A stretch of 64,000 nucleotides of DNA from Bradyrhizobium sp. 199 (lineage in GTDB: Bacteria; Pseudomonadota; Alphaproteobacteria; Rhizobiales; Xanthobacteraceae): assembly GCF_023073355.1 (NCBI RefSeq), contig NZ_JADPJI010000011.1:1-64000 (forward strand), given 5' to 3'. Below, in pieces: positions 36,764-44,304 of the stretch. Both the position numbers and the translations under genes were made by a program. The notes under the pieces are model-generated. The model ran no database searches. It was not told where the DNA came from and worked only from the letters and a program-made list of their open reading frames with translations. The number at the start of each line of letters is the position of its first letter. Within the stretch, counting starts at the first letter, position 1.

Positions 36764-37891
36764 ATGGGAGTGTGCGTCATGGCGATCCGGTTGCTGCGCG
36801 GCGTGTTGAACGGGCTGAAATGGGCCCTGTGTGCGGTCGGCGCCGTGGCGCTGCTCCTGGCGGCCATGATCGCAACGCCGCTGGAGCGGCCGCCGGAGAT
36901 GCGATCGGTCTCGGACTCCGCCAAGGGCATCGACTGGTCCACGCTGCCCCCGCTCGAGCGCTTCCAGGCCCGCGACGGCACCTGGATCGGTTTCCGCCAC
37001 TACGCGGCCAAAGCGTTTTCGAGCGAAGTGGAAGCCGGTTCGCGTGAAGAAAACGCGTCAAAACAAGAATCCGGAGCCCCGTTCCGATCCCCTCGGAACG
37101 GGAATGGCTCCGGGAGCCCCGCCACCGGCCGTGGCGCGATCTTCATCCACGGCTCCTCCGGCTCCAGCGGCACCGTCAACCATGCGCTGACCCATGCGAT
37201 CGCCTCGCGTGGGGTGGAGACCTGGGCGCTCGACGTGCGCGGCCATGGCGGCTCCGGCACGCGCGGCGACATCGGCTATGTCGGTCAGCTCGAAGACGAC
37301 CTCGTCGACTTCGTCGCTCAAATCCGCAAGACCGCGCCGGAGCTGCCGCTGACCTTGATCGGCCATTCCGCCGGTGCCGGCTTCTCGCTGCGCCTCGCCG
37401 CGACCCCTATCATGCAGGACATGTTCGTGCGCACCGTGTTGCTGGCGCCCTATCTCGGCTACGACGCGCCGACCAACAAGCCGCATTCCGGCGGCTGGGC
37501 CAATTTCAACCTGCCGCGCTTCCTCGGCCTCGCCGCGTTGCGCAAGCTCGGCATCGATTGCTGCGCGCAGCTTCCGGTGCTCGCTCTCGCCGTGCCGGCG
37601 AGTTCGGCAAAGTACCTCGTCGCCACCTATTCAGACCGCCTGACGCGCAATTTCGCGACGCGCGGCTATCGCCTCGATCTTCCGGCGACGACACGGCCGA
37701 TCACGATCTTCGGCGGCGCCGAGGACGAGATGATGATCTCGGACAAATACGCGGAAGTGGTGCAGGCGGTGAAGCCGTCGGTCGACGTCAAGATCATCGA
37801 CGGCATCAACCACATGGGCATCGTGACAAATCCGAAGGCGATTTCGATCATCGCCGATGATGTGGCAACGCGCGGGGCAGGGCAGTCATGA
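36764..37891 (+). CDS. Alpha/beta hydrolase (monoacylglycerol lipase-like) with in-frame repeat insertion
   Basis: 375 residues from ATG 36764; ATG 36779 is an alternative. An N-terminal membrane anchor (about 20-40) is followed by the hydrolase domain, with oxyanion motif IFIHGSSGSSG, nucleophile elbow GHSAGAG, acid in GGAEDEM and catalytic His in GINHMGI, so the triad is complete. Residues about 83-117 are encoded by a dispersed repeat element (37010-37113) that keeps the frame and is placed just before the first conserved core strand. The natural substrate is unknown. Confidence 0.85.
   Translation: MGVCVMAIRLLRGVLNGLKWALCAVGAVALLLAAMIATPLERPPEMRSVSDSAKGIDWSTLPPLERFQARDGTWIGFRHYAAKAFSSEVEAGSREENASKQESGAPFRSPRNGNGSGSPATGRGAIFIHGSSGSSGTVNHALTHAIASRGVETWALDVRGHGGSGTRGDIGYVGQLEDDLVDFVAQIRKTAPELPLTLIGHSAGAGFSLRLAATPIMQDMFVRTVLLAPYLGYDAPTNKPHSGGWANFNLPRFLGLAALRKLGIDCCAQLPVLALAVPASSAKYLVATYSDRLTRNFATRGYRLDLPATTRPITIFGGAEDEMMISDKYAEVVQAVKPSVDVKIIDGINHMGIVTNPKAISIIADDVATRGAGQS
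37010..37113. repeat. Dispersed repeat element inside the hydrolase gene
   Basis: About 104 bp, starting aaagcgttttcgagcgaagt and ending in a long hairpin: CCGGAGCC, CGTTCCGA, loop, TCGGAACG, GGCTCCGG (37071-37113). The stretch gaagaaaacgcgtcaaaacaa recurs almost exactly at 561-581 followed by another hairpin, showing it is a repeat family. The ends and the reading frame are compatible with insertion into coding sequence. Confidence 0.85.
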
Positions 37892-37949
37892 TGCGATCCG
37901 CTGATGGCAAGCCAAGCGCAGATGGGAGCGGTTTCCCCGTGGCGCAGCT

Positions 37950-38225
37950 GAGCCTCATCCTGAGGAGACCGCGCAGCGGTCGTCTCGAAGGACGAGGCGC
38001 TCGCTCAGCTGTTACCGAACTCGCGGCCATCCTTCGAGACGCCCGCCTGCGGCGGGCCCTCAGGATGAGGGCGGAGTTTGCGGCGGTCGCTCCAATGGGG
38101 ACTGATGCAGCCGAGCGTCATCCTGAGGAGACCGCTGGAAGCGGTCGTCTCGAAGCCTCATCCTGAGGAGACCGCGTAGCGGTCGTCTCGAAGGACGAGG
38201 CGCGCGCTCAGGTCTCACCCGAGCG
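37950..38225. repeat. Cluster of REP-like cctcatcctgaggag elements
   Basis: The module catcctgaggagaccgc...gcggtcgtctcgaagg occurs three times (about 37954, 38119 and 38158), with an inverted copy ccttcgagacgcccgcctgcggcgggccctcaggatgagg at about 38031-38070. Together they fill the 369-bp gap between the hydrolase and the membrane-protein gene. Confidence 0.85.
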
Positions 38226-38260
38226 TCATACGAGATAGCCCAGGGACTGAAAGGGACGAC

Positions 38261-38815
38261 ATGATCGACAGCAAGGAGGCCTCCGCAGCGCTGGCCGATA
38301 TCGACGACATCGTCCAGCGCGTGAAGCAATCCCAGCTCTACGAGCTGGCGAGCTATGCTGCCGTCTGGTGGGGCCTATTGGTGTTCGCGGGCAATCTCGT
38401 GACCTGGCTCTGGCCGGTCTATGCGGTCTACGCCTGGGTTGCCGTGGATGTTGTCGGCGTCGTCGGTATGGTTGTGCTCCGCCTGCTCAATCCGCCGCGC
38501 CACGCCCATGGTCGCGGCTTCGAGGTCAGGCTGCTGCTGCTGTTCGTGCTGTTCTTCGCCTTCGGCTATCTCTGCACCAGCGTGATCGGCCATTTCGGTC
38601 CGCGCCAGCTGGGCACGTTTTGGCCGCTCTACTTCATGCTGTTCTATACGCTGGCGGGTCTCTGGTTCGGCTATGCCTTCATGGCGATCGGTGTCGGCAT
38701 CTCCACGCTGACGCTGATCGGCTTCTTCTATATCGGCGACGCGTTTCCGCTCTGGATGGCCTTCGTCAACGGCGGTGGCCTGATCCTCGGCGGGCTCTGG
38801 ATGCGGCGGATCTGA
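38261..38815 (+). CDS. Membrane protein of unknown function
   Basis: 184 residues from ATG 38261, with AAAGGGA upstream. A short cytoplasmic N-terminus (DDIVQRVKQSQLYELASY) precedes five or six hydrophobic helices. The last codon overlaps the start of the following winged-helix gene (TGATG), so the two are coupled. This pattern of a membrane protein next to a small winged-helix regulator is common in bacteria; the regulator probably controls the pair. Confidence 0.83.
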   Translation: MIDSKEASAALADIDDIVQRVKQSQLYELASYAAVWWGLLVFAGNLVTWLWPVYAVYAWVAVDVVGVVGMVVLRLLNPPRHAHGRGFEVRLLLLFVLFFAFGYLCTSVIGHFGPRQLGTFWPLYFMLFYTLAGLWFGYAFMAIGVGISTLTLIGFFYIGDAFPLWMAFVNGGGLILGGLWMRRI

Positions 38816-39114
38816 TGGCCGAGCTCGACGATATCATTCACCAGCCGTTGCGGCTCAAGATCATGGCGGCCCTGAACGCGCTGCCGGGCACCGGCGCATT
38901 GGAGTTCTCCCGGCTGAAAAAGCTCACCGGCGCCACCGACGGCAATCTCGGCGCGCATATCGAGACGCTGGCCAAGGCGGGCTACGTTTCGGTGGAAAAA
39001 GCCTTCGTCGGCAAGAAGCCGCAGACTACGGTCACCGCGACCGCCGCCGGCCGCGGCGCGTTCGCGCGGCACGTGGCGACGTTGCAGGCGATCATTGCGG
39101 GGAAGCAGGGTTGA
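38815..39114 (+). CDS. Winged-helix DNA-binding transcriptional regulator
   Basis: 99 residues from ATG 38815, translationally coupled to the membrane-protein gene. The sequence DDIIHQPLRLKIMAALNAL followed by LKKLTGATDGNLGAHIETL and a wing with KKPQTTVTATAAG matches the small ArsR/MarR-like winged-helix family (HTH_27 type). It has no sensor domain, so it may bind DNA alone or respond through its membrane partner. The long frame upstream is a shadow. Confidence 0.88.
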   Translation: MAELDDIIHQPLRLKIMAALNALPGTGALEFSRLKKLTGATDGNLGAHIETLAKAGYVSVEKAFVGKKPQTTVTATAAGRGAFARHVATLQAIIAGKQG

Positions 39115-39216
39115 CCCCCCGCCAGCAAATTCAAAGGCTTGTTCGGACCTGGGTTTGTGAAACGACGCAGCGTACACTAGAGCGTCATGCTAGGTTGCAT
39201 CAGACCTAAGGCTGAA

Positions 39217-39246
39217 TTGCCAACAAGGTTAGATTTAGTGCATACA
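39217..39246 (+). promoter_or_regulatory. Possible promoter of the toxin-antitoxin pair
   Basis: TTGCCA (39217-39222), an 18-base spacer and CATACA (39241-39246) lie about 33 bases before the antitoxin ATG. A direct repeat GTGCATA occurs at 39239 and again at 39264, on either side of the presumed start of transcription. It could be an autoregulatory operator. Weak evidence. Confidence 0.3.
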
Positions 39247-39278
39247 AAATTACTCGCAATCGGGTGCATATCTCGCCA

Positions 39279-39968
39279 ATGAGGAAGAACTCCGAACCAG
39301 ACCTGTTGGAAACCGGCATCTATACGATCCCCGAGGTCGCTGAACTTGTGCAAGCGCCGCAGGACGTTGTCCGCGTCTGGGTCGAGGGCCACACCGGAAA
39401 GCAAGTGGCCGTGATTGATAATCAACTTGGCCGCGTCGGCGGCAAGGTTGCCGTCAGTTTCACAAATCTGATGGAATTGCGCTTTGTAGCGACCTTCGCA
39501 AGTGCCGGGGTCGGCCTGCGCGAAATCCGCAAGATTATGGATGAGGTGAAGGAGACGCTGGAGCACCCGCACCCATTTGCAACGCATACAGTCTTCAAGA
39601 CGGACGGCAAGAAGGTGGTCGCCGAAATCGCCCGGCGCAATGGAGTGAGCATCTACGATCTCCGGACGAAGAATTTTGAGATGCTGGCGGTCGTGATGAA
39701 GTCGTTGAAGGATGACGTTACTTATGATCCTCAAGGCGACGCCGTATGGTGGCGACCACGACCAAAGATCGCTCCCAACGTCATTGTCCACCCGCGATTC
39801 TCTTTTGGTCGGCCGATATTGAGAGCCAGCCGTATTCCCACCTCCACCTTGGCCCAATCGGCAAAGGTTGAAGGGAGTGCCGCTTTTGTAGCTGATATCT
39901 TTGAAGTACCCGAGCGACAGGTCCGTGAAGCTGTAAGATTTGAGAAAGAATTGCGTAAGGCCGCTTGA
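39279..39968 (+). CDS. Antitoxin: MerR-like HTH with C-terminal DUF433 domain
   Basis: 229 residues from ATG 39279; GTG 39264 is an alternative. The N-terminus (IYTIPEVAELVQAPQDVVRVW, about 11-31) is a MerR-type helix-turn-helix. A middle region contains LREIRKIMDEVKE. The C-terminal third (about 165-229) matches DUF433, with VHPRFSFGRPILRASRIPT. DUF433 proteins are antitoxins of PIN-type toxins, and the next gene encodes such a protein with a 4-base overlap. It probably neutralises the toxin and represses the operon. AT-richer than the flanking genes. Confidence 0.82.
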   Translation: MRKNSEPDLLETGIYTIPEVAELVQAPQDVVRVWVEGHTGKQVAVIDNQLGRVGGKVAVSFTNLMELRFVATFASAGVGLREIRKIMDEVKETLEHPHPFATHTVFKTDGKKVVAEIARRNGVSIYDLRTKNFEMLAVVMKSLKDDVTYDPQGDAVWWRPRPKIAPNVIVHPRFSFGRPILRASRIPTSTLAQSAKVEGSAAFVADIFEVPERQVREAVRFEKELRKAA

Positions 39969-40561
39969 AAATTGCTTTTGACGAGAACGTTCCGATTGCA
40001 ATGGTCAAAGTCTTCCAGACTTTCGCCAACGAGCGCCAATTGAAAAGGAGGATTGGAGCGTTTGAGATAACTAGTGCGACTCAGTATACCCCCAAGCCAA
40101 GCGATTCCGACTACCTGAAGAAGAATGATGCGCCTTGGATCAAGAGATTTGCCGAAGCCGGCGGCAGTGTGATTATCTCAGGCGATATGGAAATGAGATA
40201 TGTGCCGCACGAGAGGCTCGCGCTAGTTCAAGCAGGCATGCTCGTTTTCTTTTTCGACGGAAAATGGAGTCAGTGGGATTTCTTCCGTAAGTGCTCTCTT
40301 TTGATCCATCACTGGCCAGACATCGCGAACCGCATCAAGAGAGGGAAAGCACCCGCGTTCTGGCATATTCCGCTTAGCTGGCACGACAAGGCGAAGCTGC
40401 GCAAGGTATCGATCGATGATCCCAAGACGCTAAAGTTAGAGCGCAAGGCAAGGCCACAACGCCCTGCTCGTAAATCCACGATCAAGACGGTCAAGGCCTC
40501 GCCTCCTGCAGCCGAGCTCACGCTTCTCGATTTGATGGCACTCCCAACCAAAGAAGGGTAA
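39965..40561 (+). CDS. PIN-like domain toxin (VapC45/PIN_10 type)
   Basis: 198 residues from TTG 39965, coupled to the antitoxin. Candidate metal-binding acidic residues are in MKIAFDENVP (D6, E7), SDSDYL (near 48) and ISGDMEM (near 74), giving the spaced acidic clusters of PIN-like nucleases. The C-terminal 60 residues are basic and low complexity (RKARPQRPARKSTIK). It probably cleaves RNA when free. The family assignment is from the sequence pattern and the DUF433 partner. Confidence 0.78.
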   Translation: MKIAFDENVPIAMVKVFQTFANERQLKRRIGAFEITSATQYTPKPSDSDYLKKNDAPWIKRFAEAGGSVIISGDMEMRYVPHERLALVQAGMLVFFFDGKWSQWDFFRKCSLLIHHWPDIANRIKRGKAPAFWHIPLSWHDKAKLRKVSIDDPKTLKLERKARPQRPARKSTIKTVKASPPAAELTLLDLMALPTKEG

Positions 40562-40573
40562 ACTGATTACCTC

Positions 40574-41326
40574 ATGACAACTTTCATCATCGATTGCCCG
40601 CGCTGCAAAGCCAGAGTAGGAGCCGAGGGCGGAGTTCACGTCGATAGTTCATACTTCGATGATGACGCAGGAGAGCCGTATGGTCACCGGATCTCCGTCG
40701 GCAAATGCCCGCATTGTAAAATCATTTTGGTGGGGCGCTCAGAGCAACTCCAATTCATTGGGTGCGAGGGATCCGAATATGACGTATTCGGCGATGTTGT
40801 CAGAGTTCACCCAAACCCGCCAAAGGCGTTTACGAGCTACCGTATTCCAAGAACGCTTCGCCAATCCTTGCTCGAAGCTGATCTATCGCTCCAAGTGGGT
40901 GCGTACATTGCTGCTTGCATGATGCTTGGACGCGCTCTCGAAGCGCTGTGCCGTGACGTTCTAGAGCCGAAAGACAACAAGGCAGAAAAATCGGCTGGGC
41001 ATACCCCAAGTCGGAAGAAATACCTGATGCTCGGCGAGGGCGTCCGTCAATTGCATGATCGAAAAATCATCGATGAACGACTTTACGAATGGAGCCAGAG
41101 TCTTCACGCGATTCGGAATTTGGTCGCTCATCCAGAGGATATCACCGTTTCGCGCGAGGATGCTGAGGATCTGCAGGTTTTCGTGAATGCGATTACGGAA
41201 TATGTCTACGACCTCAGTGATCGCCACGAAGAATTTAAGGAGCGCCAGGCTGAAAAGAAGAAACCCCGGAAGTCCATCGCAGAGATGTTCGGCGGCATTT
41301 TGCCGGGGCCGCCTGAGCAGGCATAG
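40574..41326 (+). CDS. DUF4145 domain protein with N-terminal zinc ribbon
   Basis: 250 residues. Two CPxC pairs (CPRC with C8/C11 and CPHC with C45/C48) probably bind one zinc ion. The helical DUF4145 domain (about 90-215) contains AIRNLVAHP, with R181 and H186 spaced as in the R-x4-H motif of HEPN ribonucleases. DUF4145 proteins occur alone or as parts of defence loci. It starts 13 bp after the toxin gene and on the same strand, so cotranscription is likely. Activity is unproved. Confidence 0.82.
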   Translation: MTTFIIDCPRCKARVGAEGGVHVDSSYFDDDAGEPYGHRISVGKCPHCKIILVGRSEQLQFIGCEGSEYDVFGDVVRVHPNPPKAFTSYRIPRTLRQSLLEADLSLQVGAYIAACMMLGRALEALCRDVLEPKDNKAEKSAGHTPSRKKYLMLGEGVRQLHDRKIIDERLYEWSQSLHAIRNLVAHPEDITVSREDAEDLQVFVNAITEYVYDLSDRHEEFKERQAEKKKPRKSIAEMFGGILPGPPEQA

Positions 41327-41543
41327 TAATTGGGACACTGCGGCGCAGCGATCGGTTTTCTGAAAGTGCAGGGCTATTCTATTAGGACTACGGTGACAGT
41401 GCACTAAACCATGTCAACTGATGCTTTGCCTTTGGACCTTGGGTGCGCTGTCACCGTAATTTCCAAACTTGCCACCGAGTCGTTGTTGAGCTGACGCTGC
41501 GCCACTCAACAGCGCGAGCGTTCATAGAGAGGGTAGAATTTGC

Positions 41544-41765
41544 TTACGTGACCGCATCAGGGACAGCGAGGCCCAAAACATCGAAAGCAAAATGCTTCAG
41601 AATGGTGAGATCGAGGTGCGTCCAATAGGTGCAGTAGCCCGGGTTCGGATTAGGCGTCGCTAAAACATAGGTGCGATCCTGGCATTCAAACAATTTTTGA
41701 CTCTCCATTATCACTGTTCGATACATGAAGTACTCGTCCAATGTCGCCGCGCGATGGCTCACCAC
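41544..41765 (-). pseudogene. Out-of-frame 3' remainder of the NYN gene
   Basis: 73 codons in a different frame, overlapping and continuing beyond the end of the NYN reading frame. The peptide has protein-like composition (RAATLDEYFMYRTVIMESQK, then YVLATPNPNPGYCTYWTH and LTILKHFAFDVLGL). By contrast, the last 25 residues of the NYN frame look random. A single-base indel around 41765-41775 would join the two. It could equally be a sequencing error or a real inactivating mutation. Confidence 0.55.
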
Positions 41766-42390
41766 TTCCGGACGGAATGTAAAACAAAGCCTTACTCGCG
41801 GGTCGCAGGGCCGGATAAATCGACTGGATGTCTAGCTGGCGTCGCTGATCCGCCGCAGCAATTAGTTGCTTGTTCGTCTTATGTGGTGGAAACCACAGCG
41901 TAACCGACATTCCTTCTATTACCAATGCATCTAGCAATGGCTTAAAATCTAAGTCGCCAGTCAGTAGGCTCGCGTGTTGCATGTTGCGCCGGAACGAATG
42001 TGTCAGCATGTCGACTGCTATCATAACGTCGACTTTTTTCTGCTCCTGTTTACGAATAGACGGGCTCCTTCGAGTGTCGCCCTCATAGACATGGAAGCGA
42101 TCAAGCGATCCCAGTTGGTCATGAAATGAAATCGCCGCGTCCCGCCTAATGCTGAAATCCTCGTCGGTTTCGCCGCTGCGTTTCGCGGGGAGAGCGTCAT
42201 AGTAGAAGACTTTGTCGTAACCGCCCGTCAAGCGATCATAATCTACGCGCAGAAGTTGACCCGGAGCATATCGCTTTCCGATTTCCTCGATGGTCGTTCT
42301 GAGACATGCTCCATCGATGAAGAGATACTTTGTCACGGGCTGAACCGCCTTTCGCGGAGAACTTGAAGCGCCTAAACGTCCAAAATTCAT
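41686..42390 (-). CDS. NYN domain (PIN-like) nuclease-family protein, probably frameshifted
   Basis: 234 codons as it stands. The NYN/LabA-like PIN fold shows YLFIDGACLR (D26), KKVDVMIAVDML (D121, D127) and SLLTGDLDFKPLL (D146, D148), the expected acidic residues, followed by MSVTLWFPP. Residues after about 208 appear to be out of frame, and a longer protein of about 280 residues is likely if one base is restored (see 41544-41765). NYN proteins are RNases or RNA-processing factors, sometimes in defence loci. It is convergent with the DUF4145 gene. Confidence 0.78.
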   Translation of the reverse strand: MNFGRLGASSSPRKAVQPVTKYLFIDGACLRTTIEEIGKRYAPGQLLRVDYDRLTGGYDKVFYYDALPAKRSGETDEDFSIRRDAAISFHDQLGSLDRFHVYEGDTRRSPSIRKQEQKKVDVMIAVDMLTHSFRRNMQHASLLTGDLDFKPLLDALVIEGMSVTLWFPPHKTNKQLIAAADQRRQLDIQSIYPALRPASKALFYIPSGSGEPSRGDIGRVLHVSNSDNGESKIV

Positions 42391-42739
42391 AGTATTTGCT
42401 CACGAAGAGGTCTGCGCTCGGAAGCAAAGCCCTGCAGGGCCAGGTTTGGCTCCCCCAAGGTTGCTAGTGTTCGTTCGTCGGGGAATGATAACATGCGCCA
42501 GAAAAGCGCGTCCCGCAGCGGCGTCCTGCAGAATTTCCCTTTCGTCATTTGCAATACACCGGCACGCCGGTACGTTGGAAATACTACGCTATTTCACCTG
42601 TGATTTCCCCATAAGATGGAGAAGGAAAAAGGGTTTGTCGCACCCTGGGAATGGCAGTGAGTTCGGCGTTCAGCCCCCTTGAGCCTCACCCCGATTCATG
42701 CGACCTCCGCCCCAGCGAAACCCTCATTTCGAGCCCTCG
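42391..42739. other. Intergenic region, NYN gene / purD
   Basis: 349 bp between divergent genes. It spans the right-hand boundary of the lower-GC stretch. No gene, repeat or clear terminator is recognised. The purD promoter should lie here but is not called. Confidence 0.4.
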
Positions 42740-44023
42740 ATGCACATTCTCCTGCTCGGTTCCGGTGGCCGCGAACATGCCTTGGCGTGGAAGATCGCAG
42801 CCTCTCCCCTGGTGACCAAATTCTGGTGCGCGCCGGGCAATGCCGGGATCGCGCGCGAAGCGGAATGCGTGGCGCTCGACGTTGCCAACCATGCCGCCGT
42901 GATCGACTTCTGCAAAAAGAATGCGGTCGATCTCGCCGTGGTCGGCCCGGAGACGCCGCTGGCGGCCGGTATCGTCGATGACCTCACCGCCGCCGGCATC
43001 AAGGCGTTCGGGCCGAACAGGATCCCCGCCCAGCTCGAAAGCTCGAAGGGCTTTACCAAGGCGCTCTGCACCGAGTTCGGCATTCCCACAGGCGCCTATG
43101 AGCGATTCACCAATGCTGCCGATGCGCGTGCTTACGTCCAGAGCCAGGGCGCGCCGATTGTGGTCAAGGCCGACGGCCTTGCCGCCGGCAAGGGCGTCGT
43201 CGTCGCCAAGACCGTGCGCGAGGCCGAGGACGCCATCGCCATGATGTTCGAGGGCGCCTTCGGCGAGGCCGGCGCTGAAGTCGTGGTCGAGGAGTTTCTG
43301 CCGGGCCGCGAGATCAGCTTCTTCGCGCTGTGCGACGGCGAGACCGCCATTCCGCTGGCGTCTGCGCAGGACCACAAGCGCGTGTTCGACCATGACGTCG
43401 GCCCGAACACCGGTGGCATGGGCGCCTATTCGCCGACGCCGCTGGTCACGCCTGCGGTCCACGACGCGATCATGGCCAAGATCATTCTGCCGACGGTCGC
43501 GGGCATGAAGCAGCGCGGCACGCCGTTTCGCGGCATTCTCTACGCGGGGATCATGCTGACGACGCAGGGCCCAAAGCTGTTCGAGTTCAACGTGCGCTTC
43601 GGCGATCCCGAGTGCCAGGTGCTGATGCTGCGCATGATGTCCGACATCGTGCCCGCCTTCCTCGCCGCCTGCGACGGGCAGCTGAAGAATTTCGATCTGC
43701 GCTGGCATCCGGACTCCGCGCTCACCGTGGTGATGGCGGCGAACGGCTATCCCGGCGACTACCAGAAGGGCACGCGGATCGAGGGGCTCGATGACGCGGC
43801 GAAGGTGGACACCGTCGAGATCTTCCATGCCGGCACCGTTGAGAAGGACGGCGCCATCCTCGCCAATGGCGGCCGCGTGCTCAATGTCTGCGCGCTGGGC
43901 AAGACCGTGACGGAGGCGCAGGCGCGCGCCTACCAGGCCGTCGACCGCATTAGCTGGCCGGAGGGCTTCTGCCGCCGCGACATCGGCTGGCAGGCGGTGG
44001 AGGCGGAGAAGGCCAAGGGCTGA
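42740..44023 (+). CDS. purD: Phosphoribosylamine-glycine ligase PurD
   Basis: 427 residues from ATG 42740 (MHILLLGSGGREHALAWK); the 14 codons in front of it lack a ribosome binding site. ATP-grasp landmarks are GPETPLAAGI, VVKADGLAAGKGV (about 148-160), GPNTGGMGAYSP and FNVRFGDPECQ. It makes glycinamide ribonucleotide in purine synthesis. A run of short tandem repeats starts at its stop codon. Confidence 0.96.
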   Translation: MHILLLGSGGREHALAWKIAASPLVTKFWCAPGNAGIAREAECVALDVANHAAVIDFCKKNAVDLAVVGPETPLAAGIVDDLTAAGIKAFGPNRIPAQLESSKGFTKALCTEFGIPTGAYERFTNAADARAYVQSQGAPIVVKADGLAAGKGVVVAKTVREAEDAIAMMFEGAFGEAGAEVVVEEFLPGREISFFALCDGETAIPLASAQDHKRVFDHDVGPNTGGMGAYSPTPLVTPAVHDAIMAKIILPTVAGMKQRGTPFRGILYAGIMLTTQGPKLFEFNVRFGDPECQVLMLRMMSDIVPAFLAACDGQLKNFDLRWHPDSALTVVMAANGYPGDYQKGTRIEGLDDAAKVDTVEIFHAGTVEKDGAILANGGRVLNVCALGKTVTEAQARAYQAVDRISWPEGFCRRDIGWQAVEAEKAKG

Positions 44024-44099
44024 CAAGCCCCTAGATTGACAAGACTTGGGCTGACGAGGCTTGGGTCTGACAAGCCTTGGGCCTGACAAGGCTTGAGCC
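44021..44099. repeat. Short tandem repeat starting at the purD stop codon
   Basis: Five degenerate units of 15-16 bp built on TGACAAGNCTTGGGCC, beginning at the TGA of purD. Each unit itself holds a short inverted repeat (CAAG...CTTG), so the region can also fold. Confidence 0.85.
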
Positions 44100-44304
44100 G
44101 TGCTCCCGGACGGCGCGCAAGGCGTGCCCATCCGACATCTCAATGGATTGGTGCCACCGCGCCGCCACATCCACATTCCAGAATATGCAACCAGCCGTTG
44201 GGGTTAGCCGCCCCGTCGATAATACCGCTACTGTGCATGGGGTTGTTTTCGACATTTTGTTGTCGGGCCGACCTTTGGACCGACCAAATAAGGATGCAAA
44301 AAAG

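Noticed and set aside
39120..42690. Prophage or integrative element
   Set aside because: No integrase, transposase, phage structural gene, tRNA or flanking direct repeat was seen, only lower GC and nuclease-type genes.
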